From positions 1,364,001 to 1,428,000 of the forward strand of contig NZ_JAUSZI010000002.1 of NCBI RefSeq assembly GCF_030817415.1: a stretch of DNA of 64,000 bases, read 5' to 3'. Below, piece after piece: positions 26,481 through 36,070 of the stretch (position 1 is the first letter of the stretch; each line of letters starts with the position of its first letter). The position numbers and the translations under genes are program-made. A model generated the notes under the pieces. The model saw only the letters and a program-made list of their open reading frames with translations. It did no database searches and had not been told where the DNA came from. Source of the stretch: Streptomyces umbrinus. GTDB taxonomy: Bacteria > Actinomycetota > Actinomycetes > Streptomycetales > Streptomycetaceae.

Positions 26481-26543
26481 GAGCTCGTGCACGGCGCTCC
26501 GCGCACTTTCTCAGATTCCGGCCCAGCGCAGGGAGATGACATC

Positions 26544-26951
26544 GTGTTCCACCGAGGAAGCGGGACCACGACGGGCGTACTCGACCCGGAGACGACGACC
26601 AGCGGCCCGGCCGCCGAGGAAGGGCTCCTCTACCAGCGTTGTCGCTGGTGCGGGACCGCCATGTTCCACCGGCTGCTCTGCCCGGTCTGCCAGGGCAGTG
26701 ACCTGCGCACGGAACGCAGCGCGGGCCTGGGAGTCATCCGCCACGCCACCGTCGTCCAGCGCAACACTCCCGGCGCGCGCAATGTGTCGCTCGTCGAGAT
26801 GGCGGAGGGTTTCACCGTCCGGGGCCGGGTCACGGGACCGCTCATAGCGATCCGTACCGGCGACCGCGTCCAGCTCACCACGGCGTTGGACCCGGTCCGC
26901 CGCGAACCGGTCTTCAAGCTCGTCGAGGAGCCGTACACCGGCTGGCACTGA
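26544..26951 (+). CDS. Zn-ribbon/OB-fold (DUF35-type) protein
   Basis: A 135-residue protein. GTG 26544 lies seven bases after AGGGAGA; the upstream in-frame ATG has no ribosome site. The zinc ribbon reads YQRCRWCGTAMFHRLLCPVC (two CxxC pairs), followed by an OB-like part (GLGVIRHATVVQ, FTVRGRVTGPLIAIRTGDRV). DUF35 proteins usually pair with thiolases or ketoacyl synthases and bind acyl-CoA. No such partner is adjacent, although the lipid-type synthase operon ends 640 bases away on the other strand. Confidence 0.85.
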   Translation: MFHRGSGTTTGVLDPETTTSGPAAEEGLLYQRCRWCGTAMFHRLLCPVCQGSDLRTERSAGLGVIRHATVVQRNTPGARNVSLVEMAEGFTVRGRVTGPLIAIRTGDRVQLTTALDPVRREPVFKLVEEPYTGWH

Positions 26952-27039
26952 CCGGCTCTCCCACCGGCGCGACGCGCGCGGCGGGTCCGCGGGGGACACT
27001 GGGCAGGGACAGGAACCCGCGGAGAGCGTGGAGGAGCCC

Positions 27040-27549
27040 ATGCACGCCAAGGACATTCTCGTCGACGCGCACGGCCGCATCCGGGAAGAGGTCCATGCCG
27101 CCGTCGACGGCCTCTCCCCCGGCGACCTCAACGCCCGCATCGACGACGGGACCAACTCGATCAGCTGGCTGGTCTGGCATCTCACCCGTGTCCAGGACGA
27201 CCACGTCGCCGACGCCTTCGGCCTGAAACAGGTCTGGCTGTCGCAGGACTGGCCGGACCGCTTCGCGCTGGGCCTGCCCGGCCGGGACACGGGCTACGGC
27301 CACACCCCGCGCCAGGTCGCCAAGGTCCAGGTCGACTCGGGCGACCTGCTGCTCGGCTACTACGACGCCGTCCACGAGCAGACGCTGGCCGCCCTGCGCG
27401 ACCTGCGCGCCGACGACCTGGACCGGATCGTCGACGCGAACTGGTCCCCGCCCGTCACCCTGGGCGCCCGGCTCGTCAGCGTCCTCTCGGACGACCTGCA
27501 GCACGTGGGCCAGGCGGCGTTCGCACGGGGGATCCTGGAGGGCCGTTGA
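27040..27549 (+). CDS. DinB-like/DUF664 family protein
   Basis: A 169-residue soluble four-helix protein. ATG 27040 follows GGAGGAG. DinB-type metal ligands are visible: His in SWLVWHLTRVQDDH and His in DDLQHVGQAAF. The family includes thiol-dependent S-transferases using mycothiol or bacillithiol, the former expected in actinobacteria. The exact reaction is unknown. Confidence 0.82.
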   Translation: MHAKDILVDAHGRIREEVHAAVDGLSPGDLNARIDDGTNSISWLVWHLTRVQDDHVADAFGLKQVWLSQDWPDRFALGLPGRDTGYGHTPRQVAKVQVDSGDLLLGYYDAVHEQTLAALRDLRADDLDRIVDANWSPPVTLGARLVSVLSDDLQHVGQAAFARGILEGR

Positions 27550-27594
27550 GGGCGGCCGTGCCGTGAGCACCGTTGGCACCGCCCTTCAGTCACG

Positions 27595-28737
27595 TCAGTC
27601 GCGGCGCGCCAGGAGCCGATAGGCGTTGGACAGACCCAGCCGGTGCGACAGGCGTTTGACCACGAACCGGTCCAGCAGGGTGGCCAGGATCAGGAAGGGC
27701 ACCCCGGCGATCGCCATCGTGGTGCGCAGCGTCCGCTGCCGGCGGTTCGGCGGTTTCGGCAGCCACGGCAGGTCCTCGCGTGGCGCGGCCGCGTCGATGG
27801 CCAGCCACGTACCGGCCAGGAGGTCGACCGGATCATGCGGTTCGGCGTGCTGTTCCGCCACCACCGTGAAGCCGAGGCCGGTCAGTCTGCGCCGCAGGTT
27901 CTCGGCCGGGACGAGGTGCAGGTGCTGAGGCTGGAGCCAAGGCAGCCACCAGCGGCCGAGGAGACGTGCGTAGCGGCTGTCGGGGTCGGGGACCTCGATG
28001 AGCAGATGGCCGCCGGGGCGTATCGCCCGGTGCGCGGCCTCCAGTTCACGGCCGGGCTCCGTGCTGTGCTCCAGGTAGTGGAACATGCTCACCACGTCGT
28101 AGTGGCCGGCGAGTTCCGGGGCCAGCTCGGGAAAGCTGCCGCGGTAGCCCCGCTCCACCCGTCCGGCGCGCTCGGCGAGTTCGGCGCCGTCGGTGAAGTC
28201 GAGCCCGTCGAAGGTCGTGCCGGGGTGGACGGTCCGCGCCGACTCGCAGAAGTGGCCGTGGCCGGTGCCGACGTCCAGCCAGTTCTTGGGCGTCGCGGCG
28301 AACGGCAGCAGGGACTCCGCTCGCTGCCGGTACATCGCGGTCCGGCCCCCGAAGGTGTTGCCGAGCTGCTTCTCCCCCAGGCCGTCGTAGAAGTCGCGGT
28401 AGTAGAACTCCAGCCCCTCGGCGCTCAGTCGGGGGTTCTGGAAGGTGTGCCGGCAGTCCTGGCAGCGGTCGAGGACGAAGTGGCCCGGCTTGTGCTGGAG
28501 CAGGTCGGTGGTGCGCAGCCGCGTCCTCAGCCGCGCCGAGCCGCACCAGGGGCAGTCGGAGCGCCGGGGTTCGAAGAAGCGGTCAAGGCCGCGCGCCAGG
28601 TCGGCCTGGTAGCCGGGGCGCAGCGCGGCGACTTGTTCGGCACGACTCGGCGTCGGCTCGCTGTCCGTGACCTGATCGGTGCGACTCGGCGTCGGCTCGC
28701 CGTCCGCCCCTTGTGGTTCGTGCTCTGCGTCGCTCAT
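27595..28737 (-). CDS. SAM-dependent methyltransferase with N-terminal zinc ribbon (last gene of the synthase operon)
   Basis: A 380-residue protein. ATG 28737 overlaps the glycosyltransferase stop as ATGA. Residues 1-40 carry a duplicated EPTPSR..QV segment. A zinc ribbon follows (CPWCGSARL...CQDCRHTFQNPRLS), then a class I methyltransferase fold: motif I WLDVGTGHGHFC, DGLDFTDG, MFHYLEHSTEPG, GGHLLIEVPDP. The last 60 residues include a hydrophobic stretch (AGVPFLILATLLDRFVV) that may contact the membrane or a lipid. Enzymes with this zinc ribbon plus methyltransferase layout often modify sugars or polyketides. It probably methylates the glycolipid-like product; inference from position. Confidence 0.88.
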   Translation of the reverse strand: MSDAEHEPQGADGEPTPSRTDQVTDSEPTPSRAEQVAALRPGYQADLARGLDRFFEPRRSDCPWCGSARLRTRLRTTDLLQHKPGHFVLDRCQDCRHTFQNPRLSAEGLEFYYRDFYDGLGEKQLGNTFGGRTAMYRQRAESLLPFAATPKNWLDVGTGHGHFCESARTVHPGTTFDGLDFTDGAELAERAGRVERGYRGSFPELAPELAGHYDVVSMFHYLEHSTEPGRELEAAHRAIRPGGHLLIEVPDPDSRYARLLGRWWLPWLQPQHLHLVPAENLRRRLTGLGFTVVAEQHAEPHDPVDLLAGTWLAIDAAAPREDLPWLPKPPNRRQRTLRTTMAIAGVPFLILATLLDRFVVKRLSHRLGLSNAYRLLARRD

Positions 28738-29960
28738 GGGGCCTCCTTGGAGGGCGTGGCGCCGGCCAGTTCTTCGAGGTGAATTGCTGCCGCGCCGGCA
28801 CCACCCGCGGCACGGAACGCGGTACGGATCCGCTCGGCGGCGGTGCGGTGGCCGGGTTCGTGGAGTACGGCGTCGATCGCCGCGCCGAGCTTGGGCGCGG
28901 TGACCCGGCCGAACCTGACCCGGATGCCGGCGCCCGCGTCGACGACCTGCCCGGCCACGACGGGCTGATCGTCACGGATGGGGGCCACCACGAGAGGGAC
29001 GCCGTGCCACAGCGCCTCACACACGGTGTTGTGCCCCGCGTGGCAGACGACCGCGTCGACCCGTTCGAGGAGCGGGAGTTGAGGGACCGAGGACCGGATC
29101 AGTACGTCCTTGTCGTCCAGGTCCGGGGGTACGCCGAGCACGTTCGCGGGATCGACGATCACCGCCTGCACCCGGTCCGCACGGCAGCGCAGGGCGTCGC
29201 GGCACTCGGCGAGGAAGCGGGCCCCGACATCGGTGTTGGCGGTGCCGAGGGTCACGAGCACCGTGGCACGGGCGGGGTCGAGCCAGGTCCAGGGGAAGTC
29301 GGCCGCGGCGGGCCGAGGCGCCATCGAGGGGCCGACCCAGCGGATCCGGTCACCGACCCCGGCCCCCGACCCTGCGCCTGCGCCTGCGCCGACCAACTCC
29401 GGCGTGCTGAACGCGAGCACCAGATGCGGGGAGAACCGTGGATCGGCCGTGCCCGACGGATCACCGATACGGCCGCGCAGATCGTGGAGCAGCCTGTCGA
29501 GCCAGTCCGCGACCTTGGGCATACCCGTCAGCGCGTCGGCGAAGGTGAATTCGGCGGAGGTGGTGGACGAGGTGGCCCACGGCACACGCAGCCGCTCGGC
29601 GACCACCCCTCCGGCGAAGGCCTGTTGATCGGCGACGACGACATCGGGGCCGAACTCCCCGATGGCCGCCCGCACTCCGGGGGCCATCGCCTCGGCCAGC
29701 GGCACCAGGAACCGTTCCCACAGGAACTTCAGCGCCTCCGGACCCCGAAGGTCCGCCGGCCGCACTCCGTCTTCCCCTGTCAGGACCGGTCCCGCGCACG
29801 GGAACACCACTGCCTCGTCCCCCGCGAGCCGCCGGACGAGCCCCGGATCCGCGGAGGCCCAGGCCACCCGGTGTCCCCGCGCGGTCAGTTCCGTCGCCAC
29901 GCCCACCGTCGGGTTGATGTGGCCGACCAGAGGCGGCACGACGAACAGGAACCCGCTCAC
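28734..29960 (-). CDS. GT1 (MGT/UGT-like) glycosyltransferase
   Basis: A 408-residue protein. GTG 29960 overlaps the upstream hydrolase stop as GTGA. The N-terminal acceptor domain starts FLFVVPPLVGHINPTVGVA. The C-terminal donor domain has VLVTLGTANTD, SVPQLPLLERVDAVVCHAGH, NTVCEALWHGVPLVVAPIRD and DQPVVAGQVVDAGAGIRV, the GT-B signature for nucleotide-sugar binding. A Gly/Ala dipeptide run (GAGAGAGSGAGVG) lies between the halves. This class glycosylates macrolides, sterols and polyketides with NDP-sugars. In this operon it should add sugar to the synthase product. Confidence 0.92.
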   Translation of the reverse strand: MSGFLFVVPPLVGHINPTVGVATELTARGHRVAWASADPGLVRRLAGDEAVVFPCAGPVLTGEDGVRPADLRGPEALKFLWERFLVPLAEAMAPGVRAAIGEFGPDVVVADQQAFAGGVVAERLRVPWATSSTTSAEFTFADALTGMPKVADWLDRLLHDLRGRIGDPSGTADPRFSPHLVLAFSTPELVGAGAGAGSGAGVGDRIRWVGPSMAPRPAAADFPWTWLDPARATVLVTLGTANTDVGARFLAECRDALRCRADRVQAVIVDPANVLGVPPDLDDKDVLIRSSVPQLPLLERVDAVVCHAGHNTVCEALWHGVPLVVAPIRDDQPVVAGQVVDAGAGIRVRFGRVTAPKLGAAIDAVLHEPGHRTAAERIRTAFRAAGGAGAAAIHLEELAGATPSKEAP

Positions 29961-30835
29961 CGGCCCTCGACCCTCGCGAACTCGGCCACGCCCCGCTCCG
30001 TCACTCCTCGGTCCGCAACGCCCCGCTCCGCCACGCCCTGCTCGCCCGTCCCCTCGCCGATCATGGAGAGGATGTGGTCGCCGACCGTACCCGGCGCCTC
30101 GACGAGCACGGAGTGCTCGTGCCCCGGCACCACTACGGTCCGGCAGTCGGGCAACAGGGACTCCAGCCACGGTGCCCGCTCGACGAGGGCCGACTCGCCA
30201 CCGTAGAGGGCGAGAACCGGGCAGCGTACGGACCGGATCTGGTCCTCGGTCAGCACCTTGCTGACCGGAATGTCCCGGACGAGGGTGGTCTCGCGGGCCA
30301 GGCGGGCCGCGCCCTTCGCCAGGCGGGCGGTGTTCTGGCTGCGATTGGCGGTGATCCAGGCCAGCGCGGCGGCCTCGTTGTGCGCCAGCTCGGTCAGCAC
30401 CTGCTGCAGCACCCCGTCCATGGTCGCCGCCCAACCCGCGGTCGCCGGCTCCGACTCGATCAGGGAGACGCCGGCCGCCCGCTCCGGATGGCGGGCGGCG
30501 TAGCCGAAGGCGACGGACCCGCCGAAGGAGTTGCCGACCAGTTGGACCGGTCCAGTCACCTCCAGCCGGTCGAGCAGTGCCTCCAGGTCGTCGAGATGGT
30601 CGTCGAGGCGGTAGCCGCTCTCCGGGCGCTCGCTGCGGCCGTGGCCGCGCAGGTCGTACATGATCACGTCGATGCCGGACACCGCGAACACCGGTGCCAG
30701 GGTGAAGTAGTAGCTGGCCAGGCTGTCGGTGAGCAGACCGTGGACGAGCACCGCGGTCGCGGTGACGGGACGTCCTCCCTTGGGGGACATCCGCTGGACA
30801 TGCAGCCGGACGTCGCCGGTGTCGACCATAGCCAT
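29957..30835 (-). CDS. Alpha/beta hydrolase, probable chain-release or editing esterase
   Basis: A 292-residue protein starting at ATG 30835, three bases after the ACP stop. Motifs: AVLVHGLLTDSLASYYF, MYDLRGHGRSERPESGYRLD, nucleophile elbow GNSFGG, acid region ALYGGESAL, and His in VPGHEHSVLVEAPG. There is no signal peptide. The C-terminal tail has a 5-residue tandem repeat (GVAER, GVADR, GVTER, GVAEF; 29978-30037). In this setting it may act as a thioesterase that frees the chain from the ACP, since neither synthase has a TE domain. That role is inferred. Confidence 0.87.
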   Translation of the reverse strand: MAMVDTGDVRLHVQRMSPKGGRPVTATAVLVHGLLTDSLASYYFTLAPVFAVSGIDVIMYDLRGHGRSERPESGYRLDDHLDDLEALLDRLEVTGPVQLVGNSFGGSVAFGYAARHPERAAGVSLIESEPATAGWAATMDGVLQQVLTELAHNEAAALAWITANRSQNTARLAKGAARLARETTLVRDIPVSKVLTEDQIRSVRCPVLALYGGESALVERAPWLESLLPDCRTVVVPGHEHSVLVEAPGTVGDHILSMIGEGTGEQGVAERGVADRGVTERGVAEFARVEGR

Positions 30836-30838
30836 GGC

Positions 30839-31177
30839 TCAGACCGCCTCCGCCGCTTCGAGGCTCCGCACTACGTGCTCGACGAGCCTGCCGACGGTGA
30901 GTTCGATGATCTCGTCGAACTCCATACCGGCCAGGAACTCGGCGAAGTTGACCCGTTCCCCGTACCGCTCCTCCAGGAGGCCCGCCAGGGTCACGAGGTC
31001 GATGCTCTCCAGTTCCAGATCGCGGTTGAACGTGGTCTCCATGCGGACCTCGACGTCGTCGAGGCCGTACTCGTCGAGGAGGATCGCGAGCATGCCGGTG
31101 AGATCGGCGAGGACCGATTCCTCGTCCGCGCGCACGGGGTCGTCGTCGGCCGCGCCGGTCGACTGACTCGGGTTCAT
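30839..31177 (-). CDS. Free-standing acyl carrier protein
   Basis: A 112-residue acidic protein. ATG 31177 overlaps the stop of the large synthase as ATGA and is served by AGAGGAGAG. The helix II motif is LELESIDLVTLAGLLEERYG; the Ser in LES is the phosphopantetheine site. The adjacent residue is Glu where most ACPs have Asp (DS). Besides the ACP inside the 2417-residue synthase this is the second carrier of the operon. It may carry a starter unit or the finished chain. Confidence 0.93.
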   Translation of the reverse strand: MNPSQSTGAADDDPVRADEESVLADLTGMLAILLDEYGLDDVEVRMETTFNRDLELESIDLVTLAGLLEERYGERVNFAEFLAGMEFDEIIELTVGRLVEHVVRSLEAAEAV

Positions 31178-34100
31178 CGATCGCTCTCCTCTTGGTACGT
31201 CGGCTCTTGGTACGTCGGTTCTTCGTCCGTGGGTCCGGTCGTCCAGGCCACGACGTAGTCCCTGTCCGGCAGTCCCGGCGGGTTGCCGATCCGCTCGCAG
31301 TGCACGGTGTACGCGCGTTCGAGGCGCCCCGAGACCAACAGCCGGACCCCTGCGTCCCCGGCGTCCTCGGCGTTCCCGGCCGTCGCTTCGAGCACGGTGA
31401 AGTCCCGGGGGCGTCCCCGGAAGCCGGTGCCCTCCGCCTTGGCGACCGCTTCCTTGGCCGCCCAGAACCGGGTGAACCACAGCGCCTCCGATTCGCCGGT
31501 GGCGGCACACCGGGCGCCCAGCAGCCTCAACTCGTCCTCGCCGAGGGCGACGGCGCGGGTCTGCGCGTCCCGCTCGACGACCTCTTCGATGTCGATGCCC
31601 GGCCCCGGCTCGGGCCTGTGCGGCCGTACGATGGCGACCCCGGCCTCCGCGCGATGGGCCAGCGAGACGTCCAGCAAGGGCAGGGTCCGGCCGTGCAGTC
31701 CCGTGACGTACGGGCGGCCCGACTCGTCGTTGCGCACCCGGATCTCGGCCGGGAAGACCGGTCCTTCGCCCTGGTCCCACAGCCACTGCCGTATGGCGTC
31801 CTTGGCCGCGATCCGCCCGAGCAGCCACTGTCTGCGGCCCCGGGGAGCGTGCCGCTCGTACTCCGAACGCTCCGCGCCGCTGAGGGAGTTGCGCATGATC
31901 AGGTCGCGCGAGGCGAGGTCGGGCCAGCGCTCGTGGAGGAGGGACCAGCCGCCGGGCCGCGCCTGGGAGAGCGTGTTGCGTTCGGGGAACCGCTCTACGG
32001 GCCTGGTCTGCGGATCGTTGTCGAACCGGCGGTCCTGCCAGCCCGTGAGCTCCGCCCACACCTCGCCCGCGACGACCAGTTGGACATCGGCTTCGAGCAC
32101 GGTGTCGGTGAGGGAGGTGATCCTCACCAGGCAGTCCACGTCCGTCCCGGGGCGCGGGTGCGGCCCGTGGAACCGCATGTGCCGCATCTGGACGGGGAAC
32201 ACGACGGTCCGTTCCGTACGGGTCGCCATGATCCAGTAGCCGAGGAGCTGGCCCACGTTGTCGAGCAGGGCGCCGGGGGCCGGCGGGGTGGTGATCACTC
32301 CTCGTACGTGCCTGTCGCCGATCGCGGTGAGTTCGGTGACCCCTTGGAACGCTGGTCCGTGGAACATCCAGCGCTCGTAGTAGAGCTGGGCCGCGGTGTG
32401 GTCGGGGGCTCGCTCGGAGGCGGGGTCCGTACGCCACGGGGTCGGGGATGTCACCGGATGGCGGGCCGCGAGCTCGACCACCGCACGGGCGCGGGGGCCG
32501 AAGGAGACCGCGAGCCGGCCGGGGCCGTCGGGGACGGCGGTGACCGGTACGTCGACGGCCGGTGTCGCGGTGAGCCACTGGTCGAACCGGGCCCCGTGCA
32601 CGGCGACCGCCCGCATACCGGGGGCCGCGCGCTCCGCCGCCTCCATGATGTGGTGAACGATCGTGGTCGCGGGGACGACCGGCCAACGGTCCGCCACGTC
32701 GGGCCAACCGGGCCGCTGCGGGAAGAAGCAGTGGTCCAGGAGGTACGGCATCGCTTCCGGGGATACGGGGACGGCGGTGCGCCATTCCTGTCCAGGTGGC
32801 CCGGCAGCGGGTGGCCCGACGGTAGGGGGCGTGGGGGTGGGGGCTGGGGTGGGAGCGGCTGGCCGGGCGGGAGAAAGCCCCGGGGCGGAGGCAGGGGCAT
32901 GGACCGTTGCAGGGCCTGAGTGGCGGCTTCCTGCCGTGATCAGTGCGGCGGCCGTGTCAGCCGTGTCCCGCAACAGCGCGCTCAGTTCGGCGGCGAACGG
33001 CATGCGCGCGGCGAGCGCGTCCAGTGGCGACGGGCCCGCGGCAACCGCCGTGGGGACGGCTTCACCCGGGGCCGTTGTGCCGCGAAGCTCGGCGCGCAGC
33101 TGTGTGAGAGCCGGGCCGTCGAGCGAGATGAGCGCCCCGCCGAGGTCGAGGCGGACGGTCGGCCGGTCCACCCGCGCAGGGTGTGGCGGGTCAACGGCTC
33201 CCGCCGGGCGGGCGGCGGGGCCGGCGGAACGTACGGACGGCGGCAGCGCGGGAGTGACGTTCGCGCCCGCGGTCCACAGTGCCGTCGCCACGCGGCGGAG
33301 CTGGGAAAGGCCGGTGCGGTGGGGCGAGTTGGCCGCCACGACCAGGTGGTCGCGCCCGCTCAGCGTGTCTCCGACGAGTGAGCCGAGCTGCCCGGTGCCG
33401 ACCTGGACGAAGGCGCGATGCCCCGCCGCGTACATGGCCTCGATCAACTGCCGGAAGCGGACCGGCTCCAGAAGGTGTCTGACGAACAGGTCGTGTACGG
33501 CGGCCTCGTCGGCGGGGAACGGCGCCGCGGTCGTCCCCGACCACAGGGGCACGGTCGGCGGATGCAGCCGGAAACGGTTCGCCGCTTCCTCGATGGGCGC
33601 GAGGTAGGGCTTCAGCATCGGTGTGTGGAAGCCGGACCGGAAGGGCAGCACCTGGCTGAGAACACCCCGGGCGCGGAAGGAGCGTACGAACTCCTCCACC
33701 GCGTCGTGCGGTCCGCACACCATCGACTGGTTCGGCGCGTTGTCGTGGGAGAGGACGATTCCGGCGTCCGTCCACCCGTCGTCGAGGGCCTCCAGGACGC
33801 GCCCTGCGGGGGCGCCGAGAGCGGCGAAGGACAGGCCGGGGACGGTCAGCGCGTCGGGGTCGAACGATGCCATGAAGTCGCTCACTTCGTCCCCGGCGTA
33901 CATCCCGGCGGCCACCATCGCCGTCCACTCGCCGACGCTGTGCCCGGCCACCGCGTCCGGGACGACGCCCATGCGGCGCAGCGCGCCGTCGAGCAGCCGG
34001 CCGACACCGACGACACCGAATCCGTGCCGGCCCACGTCCGAGACCCGGGCCTTCTCGGCGTTCGGGGCGGGCCCCGGGACGCCGGGAAGGCCGAAGTGGG

Positions 34101-36069
34101 CGGCGACGTCGTCGACTTGGGGTTCGAAGTCGCCTTCGAGTCCCGGGAAGACGAAAGCCAGCTTGCCGCCCCTGCTCTCGTCCTCGCCGCCGCCGAGCAG
34201 AAGGCTCGGCGTGAACCAGACGTCGCTGCGGCCGTGCCAGGCACGTCCCTTGGCGACCGCCCGGCGGGCCAGGGCGAGCCGCTTGGCGGTGGGGGCGACG
34301 ATGCCGAGCCGGGCCCGGCCCGCGTCCGGATGCGTCCGGCCGGTGCCGGTGTCGAGACCGGCCGCGAGCAGGGCCGAGTCGTCGGCCTCCAGCAGAGCGG
34401 CGAGGCCTTCGGGGCTGTCGGCGGCGAGGAGGAGCACCTGCTCCGGCTCGGCGACGGAAGCGGTAGCTGTGGCAAGAGCTGCGGCTGCGGCGGTCCGGGA
34501 GGAGGACGGACGCGGGGGCAGGCTCTGGAGTGCGGACGAGGCCGGGGAAGTGATCGTCCTGTGCCGGTTGGCCCGCACACCAGGCGTTCCGGTGGCCCGT
34601 GCGGCAGGCGCCTGTTCAAGCACGACGTGGGCGTTGATCCCGCCGAAGCCGAACGCGTTGACGGCCGCCCGGCGCACCGGCCGCTCGGGGCTGGTCTCCC
34701 AGGGCGTCGCCGTCTCCAGCGGACGGAAACGGGTGGCCGCGAGGGCGGGGTGCGGGTCGTCGCAGTGGAGCGTCGGCAGGAGCATCCCGTGGTGGACGGC
34801 GAGGGCTGCCTTCACCAGGCCGGCCACTCCGGCGGCGGGCATGGTGTGGCCGATCATCGACTTCACCGAACCGATCACCGCGGGGTCACCGTCCGTGCCG
34901 GGGCCGAACACCTCGGCCAGGGTGGTGAGTTCGGCCGCGTCGCCCGCCGGGGTCGCGGTGCCGTGGGCCTCCAGGAGGCCGATGGATCCCGGCTGGGCGG
35001 GGTCGAGTCCCGCCGCTTGCCAGGCCTGGCGTACGGCGTGGGCCTGGCCACCGGGGTCGGGGGTGACGAGACCGGCGGCGCGGCCGTCGCTCGCCACGCC
35101 GGTGCCCCTGATGACCGCGTAGATCCGGTCACCGTCGCGTTCGGCGTCAGCCAGCCGCTTGAGCGCGACCACGCCGGTGCCCTCGCCGATCAGGATGCCG
35201 TCGGCGTCGCGGTGGAAGGGGCGGATCCGCTGGCTCGGGGAGAGCGCGCGGAGCTGGGAGAAGACGCTCCAGAGCGTGATGTCGTGGCAGTGGTGCACTC
35301 CTCCGGCGAGCATCAAGTCGCAGCGTCCGGAGGCGAGTTCGCTCACCGCCTGGTCGACGGCGACCAGCGACGACGCGCAGGCGGCGTCCACCGTGTAGGC
35401 GGGGCCGCGCAGGTCGAGGCGGTTGGCGACGCGCGAGGCCGCGAGGTTGGGCACCAGGCCGATGGCCGACTCGGGGCTGTCGGGCCCGAGGCGCTCGGTG
35501 AACGCCGCCCGCACCCGGTCGAGTTGGCCGGCGTCGAGATCGGGCAGCAACTCGCCGAGCGTACGCACGAGTTGACCGGCGGTACGGACGCGTTGGTCGA
35601 GGCGGACCAGACCGGGCGTGAGGTAGCCGCCCCGGCCGAGGACGACGCCGATGCGGTGCCGCTCCGGCAGCCGGTCCTCGCCGCCCGCGTCGGCGAGGGC
35701 GGAGGCGGCCACGTGCAGCGCGATGAGCTGGTCGGGTTCGGTGCCGGGCACCGAGTTCGGCATGATCCCGAACCGGGTGACCTCCACGTCGGCGAGTTCG
35801 TCGACGAAGCCGCCTCGTCGGCAGTACACCTGGTCGGCGACGGCCGGCCCGGTCGCGGAATCGGGCCGGTAGTAGTCGGCGTCCCACCGCCCGTCGGGCA
35901 CGTCGGTGATGGCGTCCGTGCCCGCCAGCAGATTCAGCCAGTACGCGTCGAGGTCGGCGGCGCCGGGCAGCAGTACGGCCATCCCCACGATGGCTACAGG
36001 AGACGGAAGTTGACGTCCCCTCAGATCATCCCGAGCCGCGAGATCGTGCTGATCCGTCAGGTCGGTCAT
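31174..36069 (-). CDS. PUFA/Hgl-type synthase subunit: KS-AT-DH-phosphopantetheinyl transferase
   Basis: 1631 residues. ATG 36069 is one base after the stop of the upstream synthase. KS (about 23-490): Cys231 in DAACASSL, His369 in EAHG, His408 in SMIGHTM, all present. AT (about 635-945): LAFVFPGLEGD, Ser711 in GHSVGEW, GFHTPM. A Pro/Ala-rich linker follows. DH (about 1105-1345): His1113 in LLDHCFFPQ and Asp1270 in GALLDNVGQLLGYW, the double-hotdog catalytic pair. C-terminal PPTase (about 1400-1610): GIDIEEV, then WFTRFWAAKEAVAKAEG, the Sfp/EntD-like magnesium and CoA site. The tail has EPTYQ twice. A fused PPTase should charge both ACPs of the operon, making the system self-activating. Confidence 0.93.
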   Translation of the reverse strand: MTDLTDQHDLAARDDLRGRQLPSPVAIVGMAVLLPGAADLDAYWLNLLAGTDAITDVPDGRWDADYYRPDSATGPAVADQVYCRRGGFVDELADVEVTRFGIMPNSVPGTEPDQLIALHVAASALADAGGEDRLPERHRIGVVLGRGGYLTPGLVRLDQRVRTAGQLVRTLGELLPDLDAGQLDRVRAAFTERLGPDSPESAIGLVPNLAASRVANRLDLRGPAYTVDAACASSLVAVDQAVSELASGRCDLMLAGGVHHCHDITLWSVFSQLRALSPSQRIRPFHRDADGILIGEGTGVVALKRLADAERDGDRIYAVIRGTGVASDGRAAGLVTPDPGGQAHAVRQAWQAAGLDPAQPGSIGLLEAHGTATPAGDAAELTTLAEVFGPGTDGDPAVIGSVKSMIGHTMPAAGVAGLVKAALAVHHGMLLPTLHCDDPHPALAATRFRPLETATPWETSPERPVRRAAVNAFGFGGINAHVVLEQAPAARATGTPGVRANRHRTITSPASSALQSLPPRPSSSRTAAAAALATATASVAEPEQVLLLAADSPEGLAALLEADDSALLAAGLDTGTGRTHPDAGRARLGIVAPTAKRLALARRAVAKGRAWHGRSDVWFTPSLLLGGGEDESRGGKLAFVFPGLEGDFEPQVDDVAAHFGLPGVPGPAPNAEKARVSDVGRHGFGVVGVGRLLDGALRRMGVVPDAVAGHSVGEWTAMVAAGMYAGDEVSDFMASFDPDALTVPGLSFAALGAPAGRVLEALDDGWTDAGIVLSHDNAPNQSMVCGPHDAVEEFVRSFRARGVLSQVLPFRSGFHTPMLKPYLAPIEEAANRFRLHPPTVPLWSGTTAAPFPADEAAVHDLFVRHLLEPVRFRQLIEAMYAAGHRAFVQVGTGQLGSLVGDTLSGRDHLVVAANSPHRTGLSQLRRVATALWTAGANVTPALPPSVRSAGPAARPAGAVDPPHPARVDRPTVRLDLGGALISLDGPALTQLRAELRGTTAPGEAVPTAVAAGPSPLDALAARMPFAAELSALLRDTADTAAALITAGSRHSGPATVHAPASAPGLSPARPAAPTPAPTPTPPTVGPPAAGPPGQEWRTAVPVSPEAMPYLLDHCFFPQRPGWPDVADRWPVVPATTIVHHIMEAAERAAPGMRAVAVHGARFDQWLTATPAVDVPVTAVPDGPGRLAVSFGPRARAVVELAARHPVTSPTPWRTDPASERAPDHTAAQLYYERWMFHGPAFQGVTELTAIGDRHVRGVITTPPAPGALLDNVGQLLGYWIMATRTERTVVFPVQMRHMRFHGPHPRPGTDVDCLVRITSLTDTVLEADVQLVVAGEVWAELTGWQDRRFDNDPQTRPVERFPERNTLSQARPGGWSLLHERWPDLASRDLIMRNSLSGAERSEYERHAPRGRRQWLLGRIAAKDAIRQWLWDQGEGPVFPAEIRVRNDESGRPYVTGLHGRTLPLLDVSLAHRAEAGVAIVRPHRPEPGPGIDIEEVVERDAQTRAVALGEDELRLLGARCAATGESEALWFTRFWAAKEAVAKAEGTGFRGRPRDFTVLEATAGNAEDAGDAGVRLLVSGRLERAYTVHCERIGNPPGLPDRDYVVAWTTGPTDEEPTYQEPTYQEESDR

Positions 36070-36070
36070 G

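Noticed and set aside
28713..30206. Long plus-strand frame over the glycosyltransferase and hydrolase
   Set aside because: Antisense shadow; both minus-strand genes have clear catalytic motifs and coupled starts.
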